The notes beneath the pieces were generated by a model. It worked only from the letters and a program-made list of their open reading frames with translations. It was not told where the DNA came from and ran no database searches. This document shows positions 35,455 through 42,621 of a DNA stretch of 64,000 nt, in pieces. This DNA comes from a virus: positions 20,770 through 84,769 of the IMG/VR virus record IMGVR_UViG_3300046318_000144; one strand, 5' to 3'. Made by a program: the position numbers and the translations under genes. How positions within the stretch are numbered: the first letter of the stretch is position 1; every line of letters begins with the position of its first letter.

Positions 35455-36176
35455 CTATAGTGGCGCGTCTAATAATCCGTTAAAAGGATTAGTAGAGTCT
35501 GGGTTAAAATTCGTAGGTGGGACATAAGGTTTAGTTTCCTTAATATCATCACCAAACGGATCTAAATCAGTATCAAAGTCGTCACTATCGAAATTTCTTG
35601 ACCTATCAGGTTGTCTAGAAACAGCATATTTATATGTAGTGTTGTACATAGTCTTATAGAGACTAGTCCTGAGGTTACTTCTGGTATCAGATTGGATTTC
35701 ACTTAGGTAGTGAGAATCTTCCTCAAAAAAGTAGTGTAGAACATCCACCATATCTGCAGCATTCATGGTTTTCAGGTCTAATCCACTCACTAGAGCTTTT
35801 CCGTTCACATAGGGCCAGAGGTCTATTGCCCAGGAGATGAGACCTCTGGCTGCTGATTTGGGCGTTCAGTATATTCTTCCATTAGCCATGCAGTGATCTC
35901 AGCTAAAGTGTCTACTGACACGATCTTCTCTGGATCCTTAAGAAGATTTTCAAATCTAACTTGGCTCTCGGGAAGTAAGACTCGATCAAAAAACTTTACA
36001 ACTACTTCAGTAGCCTTAACTGGGTCATCGCTAGATGAATCAGCAATCAGAGAAAGCATAAAACTTCCCTGTACCGCTGGGTAGCAGTGAAAATCTTCAC
36101 CGTAAAGCTTAAAAGATAGCGGAGTCTTCTCTACAGGTCCGCTTCCTTCTCCAAAATCTTTAAATCTCGAAGTCAT
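35455..36176 (-). CDS. Tail assembly chaperone gpGT fusion made by -1 frameshift
   Basis: The second frame (coded to 35455) has no good independent start: its first candidate is a GTG at 35808, but it is open upstream past the slippery site and reads protein-like there (ARGLISWAIDLWPYVNG). Shifting back one base at CCCAAAT (35856-35862) joins residues 1-106 of gpG to 134 residues from the other frame, about 240 in total. GpG and gpGT are produced in a fixed ratio in many siphophages and coat the tape measure before tube assembly. The location just before the tape measure gene fits exactly. The C-terminal part ends in a Pro/Asn/Asp-rich tail. Confidence 0.85.
35823..36176 (-). CDS. Tail assembly chaperone gpG
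   Basis: This is the non-frameshifted product, 117 residues, beginning MTSRFKDFG. It is a small acidic protein with strand-helix character (TPLSFKLYGEDFHCYP, FMLSLIADSS, then a long helical region) as in other actinophage gpG proteins. It terminates at a TAG 33 bases after the slippery heptamer. Position after the neck genes and before the tape measure supports the call. It works with gpGT as a chaperone of the tape measure. Confidence 0.82.
   Translation of the reverse strand: MTSRFKDFGEGSGPVEKTPLSFKLYGEDFHCYPAVQGSFMLSLIADSSSDDPVKATEVVVKFFDRVLLPESQVRFENLLKDPEKIVSVDTLAEITAWLMEEYTERPNQQPEVSSPGQ
35856..35862 (-). promoter_or_regulatory. Programmed -1 ribosomal frameshift slippery site CCCAAAT
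   Basis: On the minus strand the heptamer C CCA AAT stands in the X-XXY-YYZ phase of the gpG frame (CCC then AAA re-pairing). Downstream, the 0-frame runs 33 bases to its stop, while the -1 frame is open into the gpT part. I see a GC-richer stretch right after it, but no clear pseudoknot by eye. Confidence 0.85.
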
Positions 36177-36237
36177 GTTGTACTCTTTCTATAAATGTCA
36201 TTGAAATACTTTGATTTCAATAGCTATTTTACCCTAT

Positions 36238-36762
36238 CTATAGACGAACGTGTTTTTCCATAGGCTCTGTTAGGTATCTATTTGGCTTAGTTCCAGGGTG
36301 GTGGACTAGTTTAGTAACAATAACTCTAGGACCTTTTCTAAAAACTAGATTAGGTGCTTTGTTCGGAGTTATTATATGAGCCCTAGAACCTTCGTGGTGT
36401 AGGTAAGCATATGAAAGCTTAGAGCCTATCCGTAATTTATGACCATACTTATGAGTGCTATGTTGCATAGTGATAGAGTCTCTAAGTTTTCCAGTTTTAA
36501 CACCCACTTGTAGTTTGGCATCAAAAACAATAGCCCTTCCGACTCTTTTAACATAGCGACCAACCATACCATTCTCACCGATTGTCATGGTTTCAAATTG
36601 TGGGTGGTATAGCTTTAAACCACCAAACTTGTACGTGAGAGTCATTGTACGGAGTCCACCAACGGCAGACCCCATGCTATTTACGTTTCCTCTACGACCT
36701 ACGTATCTAAATGTTCTTCTAGCTGCCCATACACCCCAGCTATCGGGTAAACCATATGGCAT
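36238..36762 (-). CDS. HK97 gp10-like neck/tail-completion protein
   Basis: The 174-residue basic protein contains a KLQVGVKTGKLRDSITMQHS segment near residue 85 followed by YAYLHHEGSRAHII, which is the HK97 gp10/tail completion pattern (VxTGxLRDS...YAxxxxxG). Such proteins occupy the head-tail joint. The start overlaps the upstream gene stop by one base, so I keep the first ATG. It lies before the tail chaperones, with a 61-base AT-rich gap between them. Confidence 0.7.
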   Translation of the reverse strand: MPYGLPDSWGVWAARRTFRYVGRRGNVNSMGSAVGGLRTMTLTYKFGGLKLYHPQFETMTIGENGMVGRYVKRVGRAIVFDAKLQVGVKTGKLRDSITMQHSTHKYGHKLRIGSKLSYAYLHHEGSRAHIITPNKAPNLVFRKGPRVIVTKLVHHPGTKPNRYLTEPMEKHVRL

Positions 36763-37268
36763 TATGGAACCGCCATGGTGATAGTCATAGTTGTAGTCTG
36801 AAAACCACCCTCTGGTGGTGCAGAGTCTAGAGTTGCAACTACACCTATACCGTAGCCAGTCTCATCCCACTGGTCAAGCAAGTTTATAGATTCCATAAGG
36901 ACCCATGCGTCAACAGCACAGATAGCAGATGCTTGCTCTATTTTGTCTGCTGATGGTGGTCTACCATTTTGACCAACCGTAGGTACTACTCTAGATATTT
37001 GAATATTTAAAGTTGCACTTCTCGGTACATGGCAACGCTGTGGCTCTCCAACTTGAGCACCAGGAGATCCTAAGAACATCTGCATAAAAGAAACGACCAG
37101 CTGTTCGCAGTCAGTTGCAGGTGTTCCCATAGTCCAGTACTGTCTAGCTGGTAGCGGAACGTTATATGACTGAAAGACAGTAGCTACTCTTGCGAGTACA
37201 CCATCCATCATGTCTTTTAGATGCAGAGCATCTTCTGTCATTCCTGTAGCGTCAATTTGATATGTCAT
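36762..37268 (-). CDS. Neck / tail terminator-like protein
   Basis: The 168-residue protein, with many Met, Gln and Cys residues, sits between the adaptor-like gene and the gp10-like gene. Segments such as LPARQYWTMG, CEQLVVSF and LNIQISRVVPTV are shared in style with actinophage tail terminator or minor head-tail proteins. No independent motif proves it. Role by position: closing the tail tube at the head side. Confidence 0.55.
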   Translation of the reverse strand: MTYQIDATGMTEDALHLKDMMDGVLARVATVFQSYNVPLPARQYWTMGTPATDCEQLVVSFMQMFLGSPGAQVGEPQRCHVPRSATLNIQISRVVPTVGQNGRPPSADKIEQASAICAVDAWVLMESINLLDQWDETGYGIGVVATLDSAPPEGGFQTTTMTITMAVP

Positions 37269-37281
37269 TTAATACTCCCTA

Positions 37282-38400
37282 TTAATACATTCTTGTCGAG
37301 ATATTTCCAGAAACTAGAGTAACTATCTCCTCTATACCATCAACAGTTTTAACTGCATATAATGTCCAAGTTCCAGGGTCAATCATCCCTAAAGCAGATA
37401 GTCCCGCCGAGTAAGGGATCGTAACTACTGCAAAATCATTAGCTCCGCTAATGTAGTCAACATTAGAAGCATCTAACTCCACATTTTTTGAACCAGAGTA
37501 GTTATACACAGATACTCTAGGTACATAATCAGGGTCAGAGAAAATTCCAACATCAACTGTAGTATCACTTGAATCCCATGTGGCTCCAGCGGTTGTTAGG
37601 TATATGTCAGTACCATCTACGTAGTTAGAGTCAGTCGTAGCTATTACTGGAGATTTTGGTGTATATCTACGAGCACGAGGCTGGTCAGGTGAGAATACCT
37701 TAGCCTTACGTCTAGCATTGTCTGGGTTAGTTACCTTTAGAAAAAGGTCAATTTCGTAGAGTCCAGTACGAAGTTCATCGATAAATTCTTGATTATCAAG
37801 AATTGTGTATGACACTCCTTGACGTGATACTGATGTAACTCGCTGGGGAAGTGCGCAGTCGTCGTCACCTGCCCAGAGTTTAGCAAACTCCATAGCAAGT
37901 TTACGAGCTGCCATCTTTCCAGCAACTGGTACTGGGGTCCCATATGAGTAGGTAACTTCAGTATTACATGGGGTCCAAGGAGTTCCAGCTTTAATGTGGA
38001 TTGTCGAGTGGTCTACTAAATAATAGCTAGACGGGTCGAGTACATCACCTTTTCTATTTCTTATGGTATGTACCTGGGTTACTGGTCTTCCTCTAAGTCT
38101 AAGTCTAGAGTCTGGAGACATTCCATCAGAGGTAAGTTCTGAATACTCGTCGTAGTCCCCAGATGGGATGTTATAAACATCTCCACCAAACAAAACTGGT
38201 GAGTTTGTCTTAGTAGAAGGACCTAATCGATTATTACGGAGAACACAGGTATAGCGTTCTGTTACGGTGGTTATTCCAGTGTATTTTCTACCAGACATAG
38301 CCCATAAAAGGTACGACGCAGTTTGAGCTGCTTCAGTGGCAAACTCGGTGTATGCATAGTCTCCAAGCTCTTCTGGCTGGATCCATAAATTATTAGTCAT
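37282..38400 (-). CDS. Head-tail adaptor-like protein with C-terminal extension
   Basis: The N-terminal ~210 residues are helical and include YLLWAMSGRKYTGI near residue 29 and KMAARKLAMEFAKLWAG near 162, resembling head-tail adaptor proteins of actinophages. The remaining ~150 residues form a beta-rich extension (YVDGTDIYLTTAG, VSVYNYSG) not needed for the usual ~150-220 residue adaptor, perhaps a surface or decoration domain. It is preceded by a GAGGA site and a terminator, so this unit may start anew after the major tail gene. Confidence 0.65.
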   Translation of the reverse strand: MTNNLWIQPEELGDYAYTEFATEAAQTASYLLWAMSGRKYTGITTVTERYTCVLRNNRLGPSTKTNSPVLFGGDVYNIPSGDYDEYSELTSDGMSPDSRLRLRGRPVTQVHTIRNRKGDVLDPSSYYLVDHSTIHIKAGTPWTPCNTEVTYSYGTPVPVAGKMAARKLAMEFAKLWAGDDDCALPQRVTSVSRQGVSYTILDNQEFIDELRTGLYEIDLFLKVTNPDNARRKAKVFSPDQPRARRYTPKSPVIATTDSNYVDGTDIYLTTAGATWDSSDTTVDVGIFSDPDYVPRVSVYNYSGSKNVELDASNVDYISGANDFAVVTIPYSAGLSALGMIDPGTWTLYAVKTVDGIEEIVTLVSGNISTRMY

Positions 38401-38418
38401 TAGTCCTCGTAGAGATAG

Positions 38419-38463
38419 AAAAAAGCGACGCGTCTAGGTTAATTTTACCACAGACGCGCCGCT
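38419..38463 (-). terminator. Intrinsic terminator after the major tail gene
   Basis: A 12-base stem with one mismatch (38424-38435 with 38452-38463) and an AT-rich loop is followed on the minus strand by six T (38419-38424). It starts 15 bases past the stop of the major tail protein, before the adaptor gene. It probably sets a higher transcript level for the capsid and major tail genes than for the neck and tail-tip genes, assuming partial read-through. Confidence 0.85.
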
Positions 38464-38477
38464 CCTTTATTTAGCTA

Positions 38478-39530
38478 TTAGTCCTCTGTAGAGCGAATTA
38501 CGCGGTCAACAGTAACGTCTGGGTTGAAGTTAACGTTTCCAGGTACGTTGTACTGAGTAGCCGATGTTGAAGCACTAATCGATACACTGGTAGATGCTGA
38601 AGCACCAGCCGATAGAGTACTCTCGGTAACATCAGCAGCAGTCTTAGCGTAGCTGATGGTGTTAGTAGTTACGCCAGTAAGGGTGTAAGTACCATTGAAG
38701 GTGGTGTCAACTCCAGCAACAACAACCGACTCTCCAGTAGTAAATCCGTGACCCTGAGGTCCCTCAAGTGTAAGAGTTGCAACGTTGCTAGTAAGAGACT
38801 TCTTGGTTACGTTGAAGGTTGGTGAAGCATCAAGGTCAGTAACCTCAGTGTATGCTCCAGTTGTAGAGTTCCACTGAACGAAGCCATTGATCCCCTGAGG
38901 AGCCCATGTAGCGCGTGCATATGAGTATGGACGCTCTGCTGCAGTCGGGAACTCCCAACGGCCATCTGGTCCAGAACCGAACTGAGTATTACCCAATCCG
39001 TAGCCCTCGAAGGTGTTAGCCAATAGACCGTTTTCAATAACACGGTCGCCTGACTGACGCATCTTCACGAATGGGAATACCCAGTAGAAGTAAGGAAGAG
39101 TTGAAGACTTCTTACCGCTCTTTACAGCGTGTGACCAAGCTTCGATCGCAACACCGTATCCAGCAGGGTCATCGCCAACACCTGGTGAAGCCCAACCAAT
39201 ACTCTGATCTCCAGCACCAGCTACATCCTTACGGAGTAGCAGACCGCCCGAGATAAGTGAGGTGAGCTCTGGGTCTGGCTCACAGATAGCCAGCTCCATG
39301 GTAATACGCTTCAGAGTGTCTGGTGACTTGTAAGTCACGCATACAACACCGTTAGCGCCCTTTTCGGTAATTTCGTCACCTTCCTCGTATTCAGGTGTAA
39401 ACGATACACGCATGAATGCTGAGGTTGTGTAGCTGTCAGATGGACCTGTCAGCAAGTTGCCAGCGGCGTCCAGACGGGTGACACGAATCGACACACCCTG
39501 GATGCTAGCAGCATATTCTTGAGTAGCCAA
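38478..39530 (-). CDS. Major tail protein with C-terminal module
   Basis: Residues ~1-210 follow the actinophage tail-tube pattern: IQGVSIRVTRLDAAGN near the start, then VSFTPEYEEGDEITEKGANG near residue 43 and TLKRITMELAICEPDPEL near residue 72. The C-terminal third has one SH3/FCCH-like module (VATLTLEGPQGHGFTTGES, with DTTFNGTYTLT) and a Ser/Thr/Ala-rich segment, likely exposed on the tube surface. The tail tube function is well supported. The gene order is unusual because it precedes the neck genes. It ends 15 bases before a strong terminator. Confidence 0.82.
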   Translation of the reverse strand: MATQEYAASIQGVSIRVTRLDAAGNLLTGPSDSYTTSAFMRVSFTPEYEEGDEITEKGANGVVCVTYKSPDTLKRITMELAICEPDPELTSLISGGLLLRKDVAGAGDQSIGWASPGVGDDPAGYGVAIEAWSHAVKSGKKSSTLPYFYWVFPFVKMRQSGDRVIENGLLANTFEGYGLGNTQFGSGPDGRWEFPTAAERPYSYARATWAPQGINGFVQWNSTTGAYTEVTDLDASPTFNVTKKSLTSNVATLTLEGPQGHGFTTGESVVVAGVDTTFNGTYTLTGVTTNTISYAKTAADVTESTLSAGASASTSVSISASTSATQYNVPGNVNFNPDVTVDRVIRSTED

Positions 39531-39547
39531 AGCTATTCTCCTTAGGT

Positions 39548-40423
39548 TTAGGCTGTTAGATCGACTCTAACAGCGAGGTGGATGGATGTGTCAAAGTAAG
39601 CCGCAACAGGGCGGATTGCCTTTAACCTCATGTCATTTTGGTTTCCCGACACATCGTATGCTTGCGCTAGATTGTCGTTTACGACATCAACATCGCCCAC
39701 GTAGGTGCGGACAGTGCCTGTTGCGTAAATCCATTTGTTGGTGGCTGATGCTGTAGCACCAGTAGCACCATCTGGCCCAGTACCTGAGTAACCAGAACCA
39801 ACGATAACTGGGGTTCCACCTAGAGTCTGTAGGTGTTCTTTACCAGCTTCGTGAAAAAGCATGTTTGAGTTGCTAGCAAGAAGTGCTGCAACGTCGCGAG
39901 TCATGTGAATAAATCCCTGCTCGCCACCATCTGAAACCTGACCAATTTCGTGCTCTAGAAGAGCTAAAGCACGACGTGGAGAAAGCGCTGTCCCTGAGTT
40001 TAGAATGGTTGCAGTGGATGAAGATAGTGCTACGTTTGCGTGACTCTCACCCTTACGAATAGCTCCATCCCAGATCTCAACTTCCATGGCGTGCTGAGTA
40101 ACGCCTTCTAGCTGACGCTTTAAACGTGCAAGTCTGTCTAGACCTAAGAAACCTAGGCCAGAGCGAAGCTCTTCTGCCTCAATGAACCAAGGCTTAATTT
40201 CTGTGTAGTAGGTTGGTGTACCAGCTACTACTACTTCGCCATCTGTAGAGTCAGTATCGTCCCAGTTAGTTGCTGAGTAGAGAGTTGTCTCCCATTCCTG
40301 GGAGAATCCACGTACCCACTGGTTCTCGCCAGCAGAATTCTCGGGCTTGACTACAGCAAGTAGGCCAAAGGCGGAGGGCACGATCGGTGGTGCCTCTACA
40401 ACGCCAGTTCTTGGGAAAGCCAT
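39548..40423 (-). CDS. Second capsid-region structural protein
   Basis: The 291-residue protein lies between the major capsid gene and the major tail gene. It has an ALALLEHEIG helix near residue 153, an IHMTRDVAALLASN segment near 172, then GTPVIVGSGYSGTGPDG near 204 and a C-terminal VRTYVGDVDVVND stretch. This rhythm (late GTPV-GxGY-GTGP, then ATG-V) is found in capsid-associated proteins of actinophages, sometimes as a second major-capsid (pentamer) or minor head protein. I cannot decide between pentamer, decoration or another shell role. AAGGA precedes the ATG by ten bases. Confidence 0.6.
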   Translation of the reverse strand: MAFPRTGVVEAPPIVPSAFGLLAVVKPENSAGENQWVRGFSQEWETTLYSATNWDDTDSTDGEVVVAGTPTYYTEIKPWFIEAEELRSGLGFLGLDRLARLKRQLEGVTQHAMEVEIWDGAIRKGESHANVALSSSTATILNSGTALSPRRALALLEHEIGQVSDGGEQGFIHMTRDVAALLASNSNMLFHEAGKEHLQTLGGTPVIVGSGYSGTGPDGATGATASATNKWIYATGTVRTYVGDVDVVNDNLAQAYDVSGNQNDMRLKAIRPVAAYFDTSIHLAVRVDLTA

Positions 40424-40463
40424 CTTCTAAATCCTTAAAGTGTAAGTTTTTATTTTTGTGTTA

Positions 40464-40485
40464 GGGGGCCTGTTTCCAGGCCCCC
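40464..40485 (-). terminator. GC-rich hairpin after the major capsid gene
   Basis: A perfect 9-bp stem (40464-40472 with 40477-40485) with four-base loop is placed 15 bases after the major capsid stop. No T-run follows on the minus strand (an A-rich tract does), so it may be a U-less actinobacterial terminator or a transcript-stabilising hairpin that gives high capsid expression. Confidence 0.5.
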
Positions 40486-40499
40486 CTCCACTAGAGTTT

Positions 40500-42497
40500 T
40501 TAGTACTCTACAGCAGCTGCGGTAGCGCCACCAGTGGTGTCGCGAAGTGCTGCAGCAACACCGTTAACCGAGATGCTTGAGGTGATCTTGAGAGACTCAA
40601 TACCAACCTTAGCCACGTTCTCGAAGGTCTCAACGAACATCTTGTAGTCGTTGGTGCCAACCAGTGACGAGTCACGGATGATACCAAGGTCAAGAGTTCC
40701 ACCGTCAAGGAACAAGAATGTTCCCTCGGCGAAGAGATACCAGCTGAATGTGTCTGGGAACTCAAGCAGACCAGTTGCACCCTGAGCACCGAAGTAGTTC
40801 AGGTCTGGAGAAGCAACGAGTGAAACGTTGCTGTGCGATAGGTAGCCGTCAATCTCAGCCTTCGATACTGACAGAGTACCATCACCAGGCATAGCCAGGG
40901 TGAGGTCAGCTGCCATTGCATCGTATACCCACTGAGGAACAATAGCCTTCAGCTGAGTAGTTGCAGAGATGCGGTGACGTGAGCGGTAAGCAACTGCAGC
41001 ACGACGGATCTGTACTAGGAAGTCACGACCGAAACCGATAAGTGACGAAGTAGTAACAGCGGTTGAAGCGTCACCAATCTTGGTAAGAAGGTTTACTTCA
41101 GCCTCGCGTGCGTGCTGTACAAGAGCTAGCTCGTTGTGACGAGCAATCAACTCTGGGTAAGCACGAGTCATCAAGTTACCGAACTGGAGCTGTAGGGTTA
41201 CAGCGTCAGTTGAAACAGTCTGCTCTGCAGCAGCTGAAACGGCGAGTGATGACTTAGTTGCTGTATCAGGGTCTGCGTCAACTGCAGCAGTCCAGATACC
41301 AACGGCGTCAGCGTAGTCACCCGAAGCAAAGCTTGGAGGAGTTACGAAGCGGATACCGCCACGGTCAGCCTGGAAGCGAGGGAGTGAGTCACGGATTGGA
41401 CGCTCGGTGGTTGAACCAAGACCGAAGATGTCATACTTAACCTCGAAAGGTGCAGCGTGACCACCAGAAGCAACAAGTGCTTCCTGGCCAGAAACGGCAC
41501 TAATCTTCAGCTGGTTTGCCTCTGAATCGGTTGTCAGAGTGCGTGACTCTGGGAACTGAGTGGTGATAGATGCAACAATGTGCTGCTCTCCATCTCCACC
41601 GTTGACACGACGAAGCGAGTGGATACGCTTTTCCATAGCCGAAGCTACTTCGTTCATGTCGTTAATTGTGCTTCCCGCTGTGTAACCAGGGATGTCAGCA
41701 CCAGCAGTAATTGCAACTGGGGCCTCTGTTACCTGAATTACAGGCTGACGGTCAGCTGGAGCCTCGAAAGGCTGTTCTGCTGCGGCGGTCACGGTTGCCT
41801 GCTCTTCCTGCTCTTCTGGAGCAATAGTGTTTTCTTGGGTTGATGCCTCTGAGCCTTCAACAGCTTCTGCTGCAGTTTCTGAAGTTTCTTCGGCGGAGAA
41901 TTCTGCCACTGTGGCAGATGCCTCGGTTGATTCTTCAGTAGATTCCTCTACTGCGTCTTCTGGGTCGCTAGTCGACAGTTCTGATCCGTCTTCTTCGATT
42001 GTTGATGCTGTTTCAGTTTCCGAAGCGAAAGCCTTTTTAGGTTCCTTCTCTTCTTCTTCTTGGGTCTCTCCGATTTCCTCTTCAGTGGTCTCGGGCTCTT
42101 GGCCTTCGATCTCTGCAGGAGCTTCCTCTACTGGAGCTGCCTCTTCAGGCATCTCTTCAGTAGGGGTCATTTCCTCTGCAGGAGTTTCCTCTTCTGGGGT
42201 CATATCGGCTAGTTCCTCTCCATCAGTTGCGACGTCTTCGGTGCTTTCGCCCTTAACGCGTGAGATAGCCTCAGCAGCCTTGGCAGCTAGCTCTGCAGCT
42301 AGTGCCTCGCGGCGTGAAAGCTCACCTCGCACTGTGTCAAGTGCATTAGCAAGTGACGTCATAGCATCAACCGTCTCAGGAGTCGGCTCTTCGCCTTCGA
42401 CCGATTCAAACTCGCTAACGATCTGTGACTGAAGTTCGCCGACTTGTTCGTCGGTTAGCTCCGCCATAGCGTCAAGCTGGGTATTGATGTGGTCCAC
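40500..42497 (-). CDS. HK97-fold major capsid protein with long acidic N-terminal (scaffold/delta) domain
   Basis: The start is a GTG at 42497 with an ideal AAGGAGGT four bases upstream. The 665 residues divide in two. Residues ~1-260 are very rich in Glu, Ala, Thr and Pro, with an N-terminal helical region and long EEE/PEE runs, and are probably a delta/scaffold-like domain. The C-terminal ~375 residues follow the actinophage major capsid pattern (FRxRHR-like segment IRRAAVAYRSRHRISATTQL near residue 510, VPQWVYDAMAADL, late FETFENVAKVGI region). The N-terminal part is presumably cleaved by the large maturation protease encoded upstream. The strong ribosome site and hairpin signals match high expression. 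Confidence 0.88.
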   Translation of the reverse strand: MDHINTQLDAMAELTDEQVGELQSQIVSEFESVEGEEPTPETVDAMTSLANALDTVRGELSRREALAAELAAKAAEAISRVKGESTEDVATDGEELADMTPEEETPAEEMTPTEEMPEEAAPVEEAPAEIEGQEPETTEEEIGETQEEEEKEPKKAFASETETASTIEEDGSELSTSDPEDAVEESTEESTEASATVAEFSAEETSETAAEAVEGSEASTQENTIAPEEQEEQATVTAAAEQPFEAPADRQPVIQVTEAPVAITAGADIPGYTAGSTINDMNEVASAMEKRIHSLRRVNGGDGEQHIVASITTQFPESRTLTTDSEANQLKISAVSGQEALVASGGHAAPFEVKYDIFGLGSTTERPIRDSLPRFQADRGGIRFVTPPSFASGDYADAVGIWTAAVDADPDTATKSSLAVSAAAEQTVSTDAVTLQLQFGNLMTRAYPELIARHNELALVQHAREAEVNLLTKIGDASTAVTTSSLIGFGRDFLVQIRRAAVAYRSRHRISATTQLKAIVPQWVYDAMAADLTLAMPGDGTLSVSKAEIDGYLSHSNVSLVASPDLNYFGAQGATGLLEFPDTFSWYLFAEGTFLFLDGGTLDLGIIRDSSLVGTNDYKMFVETFENVAKVGIESLKITSSISVNGVAAALRDTTGGATAAAVEY

Positions 42498-42521
42498 TGT
42501 ACCTCCTTAGGCCAGTTAATT

Positions 42522-42559
42522 TAATAAACGCGATTTACGTTTATTAGGTGAACAGTCAA
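42522..42559 (-). promoter_or_regulatory. Candidate capsid promoter with inverted repeat over the -10
   Basis: On the minus strand TTGACT (42554-42559) and TAAATC (42532-42537) are spaced by 16 bases. A perfect 9-base inverted repeat (42522-42530 and 42538-42546) brackets the -10-like box with a 7-base spacer, as an operator would. It lies between the protease gene and the capsid ribosome site. The -10 match is poor, so the promoter is a suggestion; the inverted repeat is clear. Confidence 0.4.
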
Positions 42560-42621
42560 GGCTGAGGGACTCTACGCTCGAGGCGCGAGGCGCTCCACCT
42601 ATCATAATTGTACCTTACTTT

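Noticed and set aside
41827-42432. Ser/Ala-rich 201-codon plus-strand frame
   Set aside because: It mirrors the Glu/Thr/Ala-rich N-terminal part of the major capsid gene.
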